Numbered from the stretch's first letter, positions 13,045 to 26,744 are shown. The stretch is 64,000 nt of DNA from Taeniopygia guttata (GCF_048771995.1 NC_133026.1:121526501-121590500), one strand, 5' to 3'. A program made the numbers and translations. Notes: generated by a model from the sequence alone, not told the origin.

Positions 13045-15690
13045 ACTCAAGGGTAGTTCAGCCTGAGTAATTCAAACACACTATTTACGTGAAGTGAGGC
13101 AGTGAAGAGAAATCCTATGCTAATATTGCCCTTTATCATTGAAGATAAGCCTGCATGATACAATGGAGAGATTGTTGTATATATACATATATATGATCTA
13201 ACTTGAAATGATCCAAAGTATTGAAATGTATTAGCTGTAACATCAGCCATAGAAGTTTATACTTGGTGTACAGGATTTGTTGAAAACTTGCCTTTTGTGT
13301 CTTGAAGTTCATCACTTTGAGGTAATTTTATATATATCTTGGAACCGTTTATTCAGATTTCTGAAAATACTGCCCCTTGTTATCTTAAAGAGAACAATCT
13401 TTCCTTTTTTTATTTGTTTATTTATTTAAAAAATATTTTTATATTTATTACTTCATTAATATGATACTTTGGGCTTTTCTGTCAAGTCTAAAAAAATCAG
13501 TTGTTCATAGCACAAAGAGTGTTCACAGTACTGAAAAACGTCTGATGTCTCTGTCTTAGGTGCTGCTTTCATTATCACCCTAAGGAGTCATCCAGATTCC
13601 ACAACATAGGCTGTCTAGTTTGAGCTTGAGTAATAGTGTCAGGAGGAACTGAGTGTTTTTCTCCCTCTGGAATGTAGCTAAATGTGAAACTTAAATGTAA
13701 AGTTCATTACAATGCGAACATGAGTTCAAATGAGCTAAGAAATCCCACATTTTTGCCGTGCATCCAAGTGAAAATTTCATACTAGAGAAGTCTTTTTTTT
13801 TACTGTAATGATTAAACCCCTAACATACCATCAAAAAGGGGAAGCCTTCTTGTGGTTTTTTATGAGTGCTCTTTTGTCCTTAACTCTTGCACAAAACCTC
13901 CAGTATGAACAGATGAACAGTGGTGTGAAGGATCCAGTTTTCATGCTGTGCAAGATTTCAGGGAATTTGATTTCAAAAAACCTCTGTTGGTTCCAGGGAC
14001 TGCTGTTGGAGTTTGCCAGGTGCTTTATGGACTCTATCTTACAGTTGGATTTTATCCAAAACAATTCCAGTTTATGGTACAGGAGATCTGTCTGTGATAT
14101 GAATACATGTATAGTAACTAGGGACAATTAGGAAATTTGGTTCAAAAGAATGTCATAAAATGCTAATGTGAAAGCATCTCTCAAGGACTGAATTTCAACT
14201 CATAGGGAATTTAGGAGCTAATCCACAAAACAATAAATTCTCACATATTTTATCCGTTTTAAAAGGAAATGTTAGAATAGTAAAAGTAAAAATTAAGAAT
14301 TGTTTGTGTTTATATTTATATTAATATTTATTCTTTTGCACCTTTAAAGAAAAACATAATGTCAAAAGCCAAGAAATGGCTTGTAAATGTCTGTGGTGGT
14401 GCAAGTTGTATTGTCTTGTTCATACTTCTGAAACAGATGGATGACATGTCATTGTGTTTGAGAGTAACTCACTTTCATTTTCTTAACTCCAAATTAAGAA
14501 AGTTATAGCTGATTAAATAATTTATGACAATGTAAAAACACCAAATTTGTTCTCCTTTAGTAAATGTTTAGTAGGTATTTTAACAATGACAATCAAAGTT
14601 CCCTGAAAAATGCATAACATCACTAATTAGAACTCTTGTTTATACAGGAATTTCTTAGACAGTTCCAAGAACCTGAAAGAAAGACCTTTAAAATTCATAT
14701 TCAAAAAATTTTTTGGCATTCCTGTGTACAGTTTTTTTCTTGTTACCTAACAAGGATTGCTGCATTATACTGGTAGGACTTTATGTGCTTTTTAATGTTG
14801 CATGTTTAACAGAACAACTGACAGAGTTGTTCCTGACTATACTACACAATACAACAGAAGAAGGTCTAGAAAGGCAGATGAAGGGAAGACAAAAAAAGAA
14901 TTCCTCAGATTGCTCTGACCTTGAAGAAATAGATTCAGCAAGGAGAAAACAAAAATATATATTTTAATAATAACAAATATTGTGAACATTTTTTTCATTA
15001 CAGTCATCTGAAAAGCTAGATGCAAAAATTACTATGCATTCTTTCTGGATGAAAAAAATCAAGACTCCCATCCAAATTTTGCTCTATTTTTTTTTTTTTT
15101 TTTTTTTTTTTTTGTGATTTTAGCTATAAACATCTAAGCTTGATGGAATTTTATTTTATTTGCTGTTCATTTGTTTCTAAGAAATCTTGGATTTTTAATA
15201 CCATTTTAATACCATAGAATTTTTTAATACCATTTTCCTTTCAATTTTTATCAAAGTAAGGCTTTGGCTAACGAGAGTAAGATATCTTCAATTATTGCCA
15301 ATATAGGCCTTTCCTGGAAATTCTATTCCATGCGATTCAATTTTTTTTTATCAGGAAAATAATTACAGTATCAAAAGTCATGGTTTTCTGAGGCAGCTAT
15401 AACAAGATCACAAAGGCATTATTTTTTAAATCTTTCCCCTGCCTAAGCTTAGATTTTTCATACTTAGCTTTCTTCATACCCAGAACTCTTGAGTTCTCTG
15501 CTGGGATATTTTCATAAATGCATGATATTTTCATAAATGCATTAGAACTAGGAGAAGCATGACAAACTCTTTGCAAGAGAAAAAAAAATATTTCTTTAAG
15601 TGGTTTTAGCTTTGAGTAGTTTTGCATTAGATATGTAGCTTTCATTCAGGAAGTGATATCTAATCAGAGCAATGTTATTGTTATAAATAG
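13045..15690. other. AT-rich intergenic DNA, no gene seen
   Basis: No gene supported. A 27-base T tract is at 15087-15113. Small tandem duplications occur at about 15193-15235 (TTTTTAATACCAT units) and 15505-15542 (two perfect copies of a 19-base unit starting GATATTTTCATAAATG). Opposing open frames at 13808-14131 (plus) and 13831-14127 (minus) overlap one another and have no recognisable protein character. Confidence 0.6.
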
Positions 15691-15755
15691 TCACAGAATG
15701 ACAGAATATTCTGAATTGGAAGGAATCCACAAGGATCACTGTAGTCCACTAAAGT
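15691..15755 (-). mobile_element. Short CR1 3' fragment, antisense
   Basis: TCACAGAATGACAGAATATT followed by CTGAATTGGAAGGAATCCAC and AAGGATCACTGTAGTCCAC is the reverse complement of a CR1 3' tail, of the subfamily whose antisense tail reads ACAGAAT...GGAAGGGACCCACAAGGATCA. Only about 65 bases remain recognisable. Confidence 0.7.
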
Positions 15756-18700
15756 AAAACTGATAAAATGACATTTGGAAACAATGCAGTTGAATCATAA
15801 ACTGTTCATAAAACACAAACCGAAGACATTCAGCATGTATTTTCCGTGTTTGTTTGCTTGGTTTCTTTTAAGAGTATTGTTTGGATGAAAATAGGAAATC
15901 TACTTCTTAAGGCACTTGTATAAAGTATCTTTATGGCCATCATCAGTGATGTCATAAAACCAGCTCTTTTAGTAGGAAACCAACAAAAAAAGTGCATGAA
16001 GCACTTGGGGGAAAAAGTTAAATGGGTCAGATACTCAGCTACGCCTGACCTGTGGATGCAGTGAAGGCAGTCTTTCAAAGCTTAATGTGACCTCCTAGTC
16101 TCTTGAAAGTTCCCACATTACAAGTTACAAAGAAATAACTCTATCTTATATTAAATAAGGTAGGTATAAAGATTTCTGTGAAGCCTTTTTTTGGAGGATG
16201 AAACTCTATCACAACCTCTGTTCCATTCCCACCGGTGCAACCAGCAACAGTGAGATGTTTAATGAGGATGTGGCCATGCCAAATCCATCTCTATTATACT
16301 TGTGAATAATTGCCCTAAATTATCTCCTAGCTGTCTTTGGGTAAAATTGTCTTATTATTTTTAGATAGATATTTGAAATAAAGAGAGGCAAAATTAAAAT
16401 GCAGAAAATATCAAGTCCGGGTAAAACCTAAAGATACTAATGACACTATTTTCCTGCAGAAAAAGCATCAATTCTGCAAAGTACTGTCTAAGATTTAATC
16501 TTTAGCGAAACTGGCTATAGTAGAAACATCTTTTAGTCCATAGGCTTTTATACCTATGGAACAATAATATAGTATTATTGTACATAACATCATAACATTT
16601 TTTACACAGACACTGTAGAATAAGGAGAGTAATTTCAATTTAAGCTAAAATTATCTCTAGAAAGCATATCTGGTGTCACAATTTAATATGACAGACAATG
16701 CACTATTGGATGATGCAGAATGAGTTTCCTGTATCATAAGAAGATAAACCTTCCTCTGGTCTATGCTCTTTCCCTCTATAATGTTCATTCTTCTCTTCCC
16801 TACTTTTAAAAAGTAGTATGTACATACACTGGTTATGTTTGATACCACATAAACCAACTGAACAAAAAAAGATTTCACTTAAAGTTTGTATAAGTAGTAT
16901 AATACAATATTCAGTGTGTTATCTGCTTCACCACATCAGGTCTGTTGGGAGGAAAGGGTTACAAGTGAAGATTGGCAAGGAGAGGGTGATCCACTCAAAT
17001 GACCTGGCAGCTGGGAATACCAAGGCCTGGAGAATATCACCGTGGGGAACCATATATTATGCCTACTAGTGTTTATCCTCTGTCTGTTTTGAGAAGTAGA
17101 ATTTCTGTGCAGAGATAACAGAAGTGTTTACAGAAACTTGGAGGCACTCTCACAGACATGCTTGAGCTCCCTGTTGGGAGAGAGATCAAAGCTCAGAGAT
17201 CATAAAAAGCTCAGCGGTGATCACAGCATGGTAGCAACCTACATGTGAGTGGGTTCTTGATAAATGGCTGCAAACAGCAGCCCTGTCACCCACTGGGACT
17301 GGACCAGGAGTGATGTTGCCTGCACCCTCATTTGTGGCTCTCTGCTGCCCAGGTGATGCTTCAGGATCCTCCAGTCAGCAAGGAAATTAAATAAATTTAC
17401 TCTTTGAGTTTCAGCCATAGTTTTGTAGTTCTGGTCACCTGCTTGTGTTGATTCACAAAAGGTGTCTAGATCCCATGCTCTGTAAGGTAGATTCTTTATT
17501 TAGCACACTTAAATGTTCTAAAGTCACTGCTCTGGAGGAATAAAAATAGCCAAACGCAAACGAAATAAATTAGGCATTTTGAAATGGAGCCTGTACAACA
17601 TCATAGATCTGAAGACTTCAACAGACTTCAACTTCCGTCTTTAATGGAAAGCTGGTGAAAGAGCTTGGAGACATCACAAAAAAAAACCTTTGAAAACTAA
17701 CAAAAAAACCCAACACAAAAACCCAACACAAAAACCGAAAGCAGACTGCATATAAAATAATGGTTAGAGAGAAAAATCAGCTGCAAAAAAAAGAGATTTA
17801 TTTCAGGTTTTGCATTTCATTCAGAAAAAAATAAGCGTTCTAGAGAAATGTATATTTCTTACCAAATGAAAGAGACTGGACTATGATGAACAAATAGACA
17901 TTAAAGCCAGTGGCTAACATCATTGCTGTGTTAAAATACAAACATAAAAATGCTAAACCTGATCAAATGAAAAACATACATCTAAATGTGTATATTATTA
18001 ATTTTTTTATTGAATATTGTAAAGTATTTAGCCTCATAGTGGAACACATTTCCTAGTAACTTATTTGAAGACATTCCTATGCTCTACCAAGATACAACTA
18101 CTTTTTTACCATACACTCTGTTCATTCATGGCAAGGGAGCTGAAGATGAAGTCCCAAAAACAAAGAGGAAGGTGTATTATCAAGACTGAGAAGCATAGGC
18201 TCATTTGAAGTACTCACATGGGCACTAGATCCAGAAACTAGAGTAGAATGGAGTTAGCTTTTCCTAGGCTGCAGGACATATTTTAGGTTCATTTAATGAG
18301 TACTTGAAGGGTGGATAGTCTTCTACTGACACTTGTGTTGTGAGCAGCTCTGTGATGATCAGGGAGGGAATGCCTGTCAATGGCACTAGCATAGACTGTT
18401 GGTAAGGAAATTCAGTCCAGCTGAATCATCACTGCTGCCTCTTCTGCATTAATTAGTTCTAGTAATGATGATCCAGCAGTGCTCCTGTACTTGAAAGTCT
18501 TGCTAATTTTATACATAGCAAAATGAAATGTTTTGTAGTTATTAGTAACTACCTTTCATGTTCCAACAAAATGTGGAGTCTTATTCAGGTGAAAGTCATT
18601 CATCAAGACTTTTCCCAAGCCCAGCAAAATCTTAAATAATGTAATTGTACTTTGATGCCTGAAAAGTTAAAGGCCTATTAATCAAAGAGAGCTGATAAGA

Positions 18701-18984
18701 TTATCCTCCATGAAGTCTTTTAGTCTTTTCTGGTCATCCTGGGTATATGTCTGACCCTGGTTCCCCTTGTTGGGACTGGTCCCAACTCCCATGTTCAGGC
18801 TGGCAGCCTTGGCTCTCCCAGTCTCCAGAAAGATGCCCATCACACCCTGACCTACCACTCCCCATTAGGGCCTTCATAATCCAACAGAGGGACAAACCCG
18901 TAGTCCAAGGGAGTCCCTGACATTTGCAATTGCCCAACTGTGAGTGCAGACATGGACAGAGGAGCCTGGGGTGGACTGGAAAAG
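15756..18984. other. Intergenic DNA, no gene; possible unnamed repeats
   Basis: No gene supported. Two stretches are richer in GC than their surroundings and may be old mobile elements. About 16930-17470 ends in an AAATAAATTTACTCTTTGAG stretch reminiscent of an LTR polyadenylation region. About 18730-18980 directly abuts the CR1 piece to its right and has a 96-codon minus-strand open frame with no recognisable protein. About 17700-17740 has a short tandem ACAAAAACCCA-type repeat. Confidence 0.5.
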
Positions 18985-19366
18985 GGGTGATCAGGTCCAG
19001 CCAGCCTGGATTTTTAAAAGGCAAGTTCTGCTTGACTCACCTGATCTATGGCATGACCTGATTAGTCAGTGAGGAAAGGCTGTGGATGTTGTCTGCCTGG
19101 GCTTCAGTAAAGCCTTTGACACTGTATCCCACAGGACTGTCCTGTAGGAACTGGCTGCTCATGGCTTGGATGGGCAGCCTCTTCACTGGGTAAAAAACTG
19201 ACTGGATGGCCCGGGCCAGAGAGCCGTGGTGGATGGAGTTACATCCAGCTGGTATCCAGTCATAAGTGGTGTGAGTCTCCAACCCTGGAGCTATTTAAAA
19301 AACATGTAAACATGGCACTTGGGGCACAGTTTAGTGCTGGACTTGGCAGTGTCAGGGCTACTGTTA
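18985..19366 (+). mobile_element. CR1 LINE reverse-transcriptase region with internal deletion
   Basis: The plus strand carries the CR1 RT region: CAGCCTGGATTTTTAAAAGG, then GGAAAGGCTGTGGATGTTGT. Next comes a stretch encoding CLGFSKAFDTVSHR, which is motif A with the catalytic LDFSKAFD altered to LGFSKAFD. After about 19265 the sequence jumps to the CR1 3' part (CCCTGGAGCTATTTAAAAAA, then GGCACTTGGGGCACAGTTTA). Several hundred bases between RT motif A and the C-terminal end are therefore missing. The usual 3' tail is absent or unrecognisable. Inactive. The minus-strand open frame at 19046-19282 is the antisense shadow of this element. Confidence 0.85.
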
Positions 19367-19879
19367 TAATCAGTTTTCTTATGTCTCTTTTACAACCAAG
19401 ATCATTCTATCATTCATCTTATTTCAGCATACGAGATGCTGAAATAAGCCCTTGGATAAGCCAGTTGATGCAAAACACAAGATGGCCAGAATCCTGAGGA
19501 ACATTGCTCATGCAGAAAATTAGTCTGAACTTCTCTTTCAGAAAAGTTATTTTATTTGTATAATAATTATTCTCAGTCTCTTTGCTTCCATCTCCTGCAG
19601 TGCAAAAATTATGCTGATATGTCCAATTTCTTTCATCAGTTTTCTGTCCTATTCAAACAGGTAAGTCAAAAATTATTTTTAGTTTTATCCATTTGTACAA
19701 GAAGTTAAACATCTGTGAAGTTTATCATAGCTGTAGTTAGAGAACTGGTTAACCACAGTACAACTCTTCCTGCAATATTTTCCTTACATGTGGATTAATC
19801 AATTCTATGCCAGCCTCTTTGAATGGTCCCTTAACTTTTACTGATAGTTTTTCTCTGTAAATCAATGTTGTCAATGTTC
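19367..19879. other. Intergenic spacer between two CR1 copies
   Basis: About 500 bases with no gene or repeat I recognise, lying between a plus-strand CR1 piece and a minus-strand CR1 piece. Confidence 0.6.
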
Positions 19880-20230
19880 AATCATAAAAAACATAAAATG
19901 ATTTGTTTTGGAAGGGACCTTAAAAATCATCTAGTTCTAGCTACTGTGTTGGGGCAGGGACACTTTTCACTAGATCAGGTTGCTCAGAGCTCTGTCCAGC
20001 CTGTTCTTGAACACTTTAGGGATGGGGCATCCACAGCGTGTCTGGACAACCTGTTCCAGTGTCTCACCACCTTCACAGAAAATAATTTCTTCCTAATGTC
20101 TAGTCTAAACCTACTCTACTTCAGTTTAAGACCGTGGCCTTTGTCCTCTCATAACGTGCCATTGTAGAAACTTTCTTTCCAAGCCTTTTTGTAGGCCCCT
20201 TTTAAGTACTAGAAGGCTCTTATAAGATGT
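19880..20230 (-). mobile_element. CR1 LINE 3' end, antisense
   Basis: This begins with a degraded reversed CR1 tail (ATCATAAAAAACATAAAATG), then TTTTGGAAGGGACCTTAAAA, ATCATCTAGTTCTAG, GATCAGGTTGCTCAGAGCTC, ACCTGTTCCAGTGTCTCACC, TTCTTCCTAATGTCTAGTCT and TTTTGTAGGCCCCTTTTAAG. All are standard reverse-strand CR1 3' UTR and C-terminal coding phrases. The 100-codon plus-strand frame at 19865-20167 is an antisense opening and not a gene. Confidence 0.92.
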
Positions 20231-23200
20231 AACTTTACAACACATAATATAAACCACAAGGAAGTCCCCATGCTATTGATACTGTTAAAAAGTATTAAAT
20301 TTGTGATCAGCAAATGTATCAAAGAAAAATGGAGTATGCCTGGATTTAAATGTTCTTCACTGTCTTTTTCCTCAAGCCTCATGATCTCTACCCCTCAACA
20401 TAGTAGAAATTGTTCAGTTGTAACGTAGTATCCAGAAGAAAGAAAAACTAGGAGAAATATGGATAGTACAGGATGTACATGCCTCCCCACATGCTCATTC
20501 CAGATCTATACCATTTCCAAATAAGGAAGCCTATGGGAAAATTTTTATCTGAATATGATCACTTGTTCTGGGTTGGATACTGTTCCCCATGCAGTTTCAA
20601 ATGCTGCAGCTGATTTCTCATAACTTGGTGTATCTTCCAAGGGTTGATTTATTGGTATATTCAAGTTCTTTCAGCTGTCATAACTTGACAAACCCCAGAG
20701 CCTTCACTCAAATAGCACTCTAGTGTAGCAACAAATGGTCACCTAGATAGGTTTTGGGTAGGTTTTCTTCTCTTTTTTTGGTTGTTTGGTAGGGTTTTTT
20801 GGGGTTTTTTTTAAATTATTGTTATTTTGGTCACAGAAATATTGAAGGCTTAGAACTTATAGACTCCATTCTCTACATAAACAGTGGAGTGCAGTTTGTG
20901 CATGTGGGTTATATGCCTAACTGCGTATTAGGAGTACCTCAAAATATACTTTTACTCCAAGAAGCGTGATTATTCCTTCTGTACCTATTATTTAATTGAA
21001 ATGTATCTGGAAAAAATGAAATGGGGCAAAACCCTCTCTATTTACAGGCTCTATAATTTTACTAAATATAGTACTCTGAGAAGCAGTGACAGTGTATTAT
21101 TTTCATGGAAAATTTGTGCAGCTGAAATGCAAGAGGCTTCCTCACATTAAAAACTCTACATTACTTGAGTTGATCTTATATATTCCTACAGATAAATATG
21201 ATTAAAAAAACCTTAATTCCTCCTTGTTCTTTTGTTACTTTCAACTTATGAACTAGTTTCAACTTACATAAATAATTTATAGCCTAAATAGAGAAAAATG
21301 GTGTGGGTGTGGGTGTGTGTGAGTGGGGGAGGGGGGTGTATCTTTCTTCGGGGGAAAAAAAAGCCAACAAAACAACACCAAAAAAAAAAAAAATTCCTCA
21401 ACTTTTGGGTAAAAGGCCATTATTTAGATAAGACTGGATAATTAATATTTTGTGATATACTATATCTTTGTCTAAAATTCCTTTTTTTCCCTTTTTTTTT
21501 CTCATCAAAAAGTGACCTGTTCTGTTTCATATATGAAAGGTGCACATTAAAAGAATATAAGCTAGCAAATATCTTTACTGAAGCACTGTTGGCAGCCGAG
21601 ATCACTGACAACTTCCTGGCTGTGATTCATAATCTATATTGGTGCCTTTGAGACAGCAAGGTATTGATTTTTCCCAGTCTATAATCCAAGACCATATACA
21701 CAGCTTGTTAGACATCTGTGGGAATATAAACTGAGTTTTGATACAATTTAGGGAGCTTCTGTTAGCGGGGCACTTAGTTTTTGTCTTTGAGAAAATCTTT
21801 ACACTTCTATGTAATCTTGAAGAGATTTTTAACAGTTAATTCAATAGCATTTGCGTTGCTTTCTTTTTTTTTTTTTCCCCTTTCTGTAAACTTCTTTCCT
21901 GAGTGCAACTTATGCGAAGCAAATTTTAAGTGGAAAATTATAACATATACGGAACTTTTTCTAATGCCATTATAGCTTTTCTCTTCTTTTTATTTCCTTT
22001 GATCTTTTTCAAGTGTAATTTGGAAGTTCTAGTTTTTCATGTTTAATATCTTCCTTCCCAGGAAAACATTTTTGTCTTTACTGTGATACTTATGGTACAT
22101 ATGCATAAAAAACATTCAAAAGAACAATCATTAACTGCAATGCAGTTCCACCACCATAAAGGCTATTATATAACTAAAATTCTTCAGAAACTACACATAG
22201 CTAAAAAATACTTTTTGTGTTCAAGAAATACATTTAGTGTTAATTTTCTGTCTTCTGAGAATCAGCTATTGCAAAGGAAAAGGCTAATACTGTATGCAGT
22301 TTATGCACTAATGTAAGAATGCCATAGGGAACAGTCTTAATATATGTTCCTTTAAATTTCATTTAGTATTTGTCCAAGAATACTTTAAGGGCTGTCACGT
22401 AAGGAGAATAACACTGATGCACTTTGTGGACTTCAGATGAAAGAAATATTGCCATGCATGTCATCACATTACATGCTGGTTTGGAAGGATAGGAAAATAT
22501 TTATCCTCTCTCCAAAATAAAAACAATGCATTCTTAACTGTATGTTATAATTTAGCCAAACTCGGATGACCCAGAAACCGTGTAATCAGAATGGGGTAAT
22601 TGCTTGTTTTATTTTATATGATCAATGAATTTTCTTAAACAATAAGGACAAAAATGTTGGCATCCATGTATATAGAGATTAGCAAAATTTTGTATTAGAT
22701 AACTGGACCAATCTTCATAAGTAGTGGAAAAATAATTATATTATAACATGAAACAAAATCACATTGGAATAGACTGCTTCTAAATGGAATTTTTACAGAA
22801 GACCATTTCAAATTTGAAAATAGATTTTCATAAAGGGTTTTTTTTTACTAGCTCATTTATCTACAACTTTATTGGTTTCCAGGAAAAATAAATTAAGTTT
22901 CTAATTCTCTGTATGTTTATACATTTCTCAACCTAAAGATCATGAGTAAATCAACTGAATTAGTATTATGCTTTAAGTTAAACAAAAGACTGTGTTTTTG
23001 CAAGGTCAGAGATAATGGAATGTGGAAAAAGTTAGAAATCTAGAATAGGTTTGATTTATTAATTTTGGTTTCAATCAGCATGTTTTGCAACACTGCTTCC
23101 CACTATTTGTATAATTTTATAGTCATATTTAAGCTGAATTATTTACAGAAAATTTTTAAATAAGAATAAGCCCTCCTCAAAAAAAAAATTACCTTTTTTT

Positions 23201-24763
23201 TTATTTTATTCTATGCTTAATTACTGTGTGGAAGAATCTTACATCTTCCTGTCTTTATCTTTCCTAATTTCCGATCCACCTACTGGAATCGAATATGGAG
23301 CAGGAAGACAACTTATATGGACTGACCCTGACTAACCAGTGCAGACTGCAAAATTAAATAGGAAGGACAAAATTATAAAAGAGGCAAGAAGAACATGCTG
23401 AAGTTTTGAATGCTAATTATAGTTCAATAGGTTATCCAGACAAGCAGCTACAAGAGAAAAAACAATGAATTTGGTTTAATGCTTTCAACGCTCAGGTCAA
23501 GAAAAATATTTGTTATTCATTATTTCTGGAAATATGAAAGGATTTTGGATCCATCCATTGTCTCAAAACTGTGAGAAACAGATCATGCTTGCTCATATCA
23601 CAGGATGACAAAGAAAGAATGAGCAGACACTTGTGCTCATTAGCACTCTAGAAAAACATGGGGTGATAAAAATGATAAAGTAGGAGATGGAGCATAGTTA
23701 TCAATAGCAGATGATACAGTTTTACTAAACAAACTGCTGTTCTCCCAAAAAAAAGTTGTTCTACCTACATACAGGTACATAGTTCAGTAGAGGTTCATCT
23801 TGCTCAAGTTCAGATGCTCTTTTAAATGTGGTTACAAAATGTGGAGAAATGTCAGTGCTTATCACATGTCTAGGTTTGTACTCTTACAGAAAGGCTGAAG
23901 ACAAATATTCCTTCATTACAATTTTCCATCTGGAGTTCTGCATAAACAGCTGTACCAAAGACACAGAAATTGCACACTGCCCTCTTAGTTGCCCTTTCCT
24001 ATCTTCTGAATTCAGTATGTAACAAAGGCTGTTTTCCCAGTGTGAAAGTAAATTTATGATTATATTCAAATTATGCAGGGTGAGGGACAAATATTTCCAT
24101 CTTTATTCTCTTATTACTCAGCAAAACTTGCACTCCCCCTTCATTCAACTCCCTTCTACCAGCTAAGTACTGCAATAGTCAGAAGTTATCTCTTACTGAA
24201 CATCATAGGGTAAAAATTAGCACGTATTTTGAGAGTTCATTGTCACATGTAGTTATAGGAAAGGATAAGAGCGCATTAACTAAAATGCATATATTGTATT
24301 TTCATCCAAAGACAGACTCTAGAGATCAGTGGGTGTAATAAAATTCCAGTGTCTCTGGTCAGGGTATTGTAAATGCTCTTTCTTTCCTTCAAATAAGAGT
24401 ATCAGTCCACACAGAGAAATATATTCACTGTCTGTACCACATAAGATGAAATTGTGCAAGCTTTTCGAGTGTTTATACCTTCATTTTTCACCTTTTTCAC
24501 CTTTTTCTAGCTTTCAATACAAATCTGCCTTTGTCCTCAGCTAAAGGGAGTAATTTCTAGAGTAATAAACCTAGTAAATTATAATTCCTCTTATTTTTAG
24601 GACCTAGGATTTGGACATCAGCACAAGGCAGAAATTGGGCAAAACCAACTCTATATAGGGGTACAATCTATGATGTGCAGATTGTGAGGTATATCCCAGC
24701 AAAGAGAGTCTCAGTATATGATTATCACTTGGAGTTGCAAATGGGTGTCATTTTGAAGATTGT
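20231..24763. other. AT-rich intergenic DNA, no gene seen
   Basis: No gene or named repeat. Simple sequence: a GGTTTTTTGGGG-type G/T run near 20780-20812, a GTGGGTGTGGGTGTGTGTGA tract at about 21300-21340 followed by A runs to about 21393, and a T tract near 21866-21877. A lone ADDTVLL-like reading near 23709-23730 was considered as an RT motif and not accepted. Confidence 0.6.
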
Positions 24764-24826
24764 AATTTAATATAAAACACATTAGGACTCATGTTTTTGT
24801 GGGTTTCCAGTTTTTACAGGACTTGC
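24764..24826 (+). repeat. First copy of a local direct repeat
   Basis: A stretch of about 62 bases (starting GTAATTTAATATAAAACACA and including TTTTTGTGGGTTTCCAGTTT) recurs at 25768-25829 in the same orientation with scattered mismatches. The core TTGTGGGTTTCCAGTTTTTA is identical apart from neighbouring changes. The pair is either a local duplication or two copies of a dispersed repeat I do not recognise. Confidence 0.55.
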
Positions 24827-25767
24827 TCTTTGGAACCCCCTTTTTCAAGGAAAGTTCTAAGGACCAAGTGTCTTGCTAGATGTATATTTCAAAGACTCAG
24901 GGAGAGAGAGAGCAATAGTGACCACCCATGTCAATGAAGACAAAGTATACACAGGGTAGAGGAGATAGCTTTCTCTGATTTCTGAAAACCCAAGTAAATT
25001 TTTAGACTTTCTACTTATTTAATTGAGAATGAGACATTGTCTTCCAAAGTAGATGAAAAACACTGAAGAGGAATTTTTGGAAACTTTTGAAGGCCTTAAT
25101 GATTTTATAGAAATAGGTAATGATCTGTAAATACATATTTTGAATTGGACAGCTTTTTATGTGTCAAAAATCAGAAAGGACATCAGTTCATTAAATTATC
25201 ATGATATAATAATATTAAAATGGAGAACTTTAAATATGTACTATAAATAACAGAAAATTGCTATTTCAGAGTTGTTTCTAGTAGCCCATTACATGGCTAC
25301 TAGAAAAATCCAGTGAGACTTTATCACTCTTTCTGTGAGAAATAGATAATCATGTTTCATAATTCTGTTTTTAGATAATTTCAGAAATTCTGTGTTTCAT
25401 GGATTTAAATTAGATCAAAAAACATTACAGAACCCTCTAATTCATTTAACCTCTTCTTCCAGAGTAACATTTGTGTTATCTTCGGATGAAGAACATATAT
25501 AAGGAAAAATGAGAACGAGTATTTTTTTTAATGTATATATATTTTTATACCAGCAACAAGAAAACTAGCTTCTGAAGCTCAGCCATCTTAACTTTGAGGA
25601 TGGATGATTATTACTTCTTAACCTGCTGTATTTTTCTCAGACATTATATTCTGTATTCCTTCCTCAAATAGGAAGGAAAAAAAGGGTCGGTCCACAGGGC
25701 TAAAATATAGACCACAGATTCTTAGAAGGCAACATTAGAATATTTCTGTGAGTAATTATGAATATTG

Positions 25768-25829
25768 TCATTTAATATGGAACATGTAAGGACTAGTGTT
25801 CTTGTGGGTTTCCAGTTTTTAAAGGATTT
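25768..25829 (+). repeat. Second copy of a local direct repeat
   Basis: Second copy of the repeat at 24764-24826, about 1 kb away, beginning GTCATTTAATATGGAACATG. Similarity fades on both sides. Confidence 0.55.
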
Positions 25830-26744
25830 TTTTTCCTACCAATTCCCAGAACTCCTATTTACTTCAATAGTAGCTGCAGGTGCCGAAAATCCATTTGAAT
25901 AGTCCATAGTGATTTGAAATTTTGCAGTGGCCTTTCTCTCACACACATGCTCACACATGTTACTCTTTACCCTTCTATCTTTTTTCCTCCATCTGCCCAA
26001 GATTAAGGCAAATCTTGCCAGACATGGATACTCTTAGAGTGGAGATATGAAAATTACAAAGAAGCAGTTAAATGAATGGGGGGAGGGGGAGGGAAGAAAA
26101 TAGAAATATATTTGAAGTTCTTATGCAGCTTCTTTCTCCCAGAACTTTTCAAAAACAAAATGCAACCTTATTATGAGGAGCTAGATTTCCAAGAATATTA
26201 ATCAAGACTCAGGGTACATGCAGATGACTGAATTCTTTTAGAAGCACCTCTAATGCATTTTTACAAGGGTCATTGTGTTTTACAATGTAACAAAAAAAAA
26301 AAAAAAGATAATAAATCACATTTTTACTATACTTGAAATAAAAATAGGCAATTGGAAATGCATTGTAAACAGGATTATTCAAACTCAGCTTGCCATAAGA
26401 TAGAAACAGCTTTTAAGCAAGCTGTTACATAAAGGTCCAGTATTTCTGAGATTTTTATGAGAGTAATCTAATGCATTGGTCAGACAAGGTTAAGAATAAT
26501 GCCCTTGCAGTCTCCCTAGATGCAATAATGGTATTTGATGTGAATAAAAAGGCTACACTTTCTGGGTGTTGCTGAAACTGAACTGCATAGACATTTATTT
26601 GGAGATTTGGTTATGAACTTTAATATTCCTGAGGAAAAAATAAAATCAAGTTAAATTTCCAGAGTATTTTTGAATCTTTTTTTTTTTCTGCGTTTTGTAC
26701 TTATGCTTTGTTGTCTATCTTTTTCTCCTTTCTCCACATTAGCT
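25830..26744. other. AT-rich intergenic DNA, no gene seen
   Basis: No gene or named repeat. Contains a GGGGGGAGGGGGAGGG purine tract at about 26079-26095 and an A tract near 26291-26305. Confidence 0.6.

Noticed and set aside
16930..17470. GC-richer stretch with an AAATAAA word, considered as an LTR
   Set aside because: No phrase matched an LTR family I know and no ends or duplication were found. Kept only as a remark on the interval.
23690..23760. IADDTVLLNKLL reading that resembles an RT catalytic motif
   Set aside because: A stop lies just upstream in the same frame and no other RT motif is visible on either side, so a chance match is likely.
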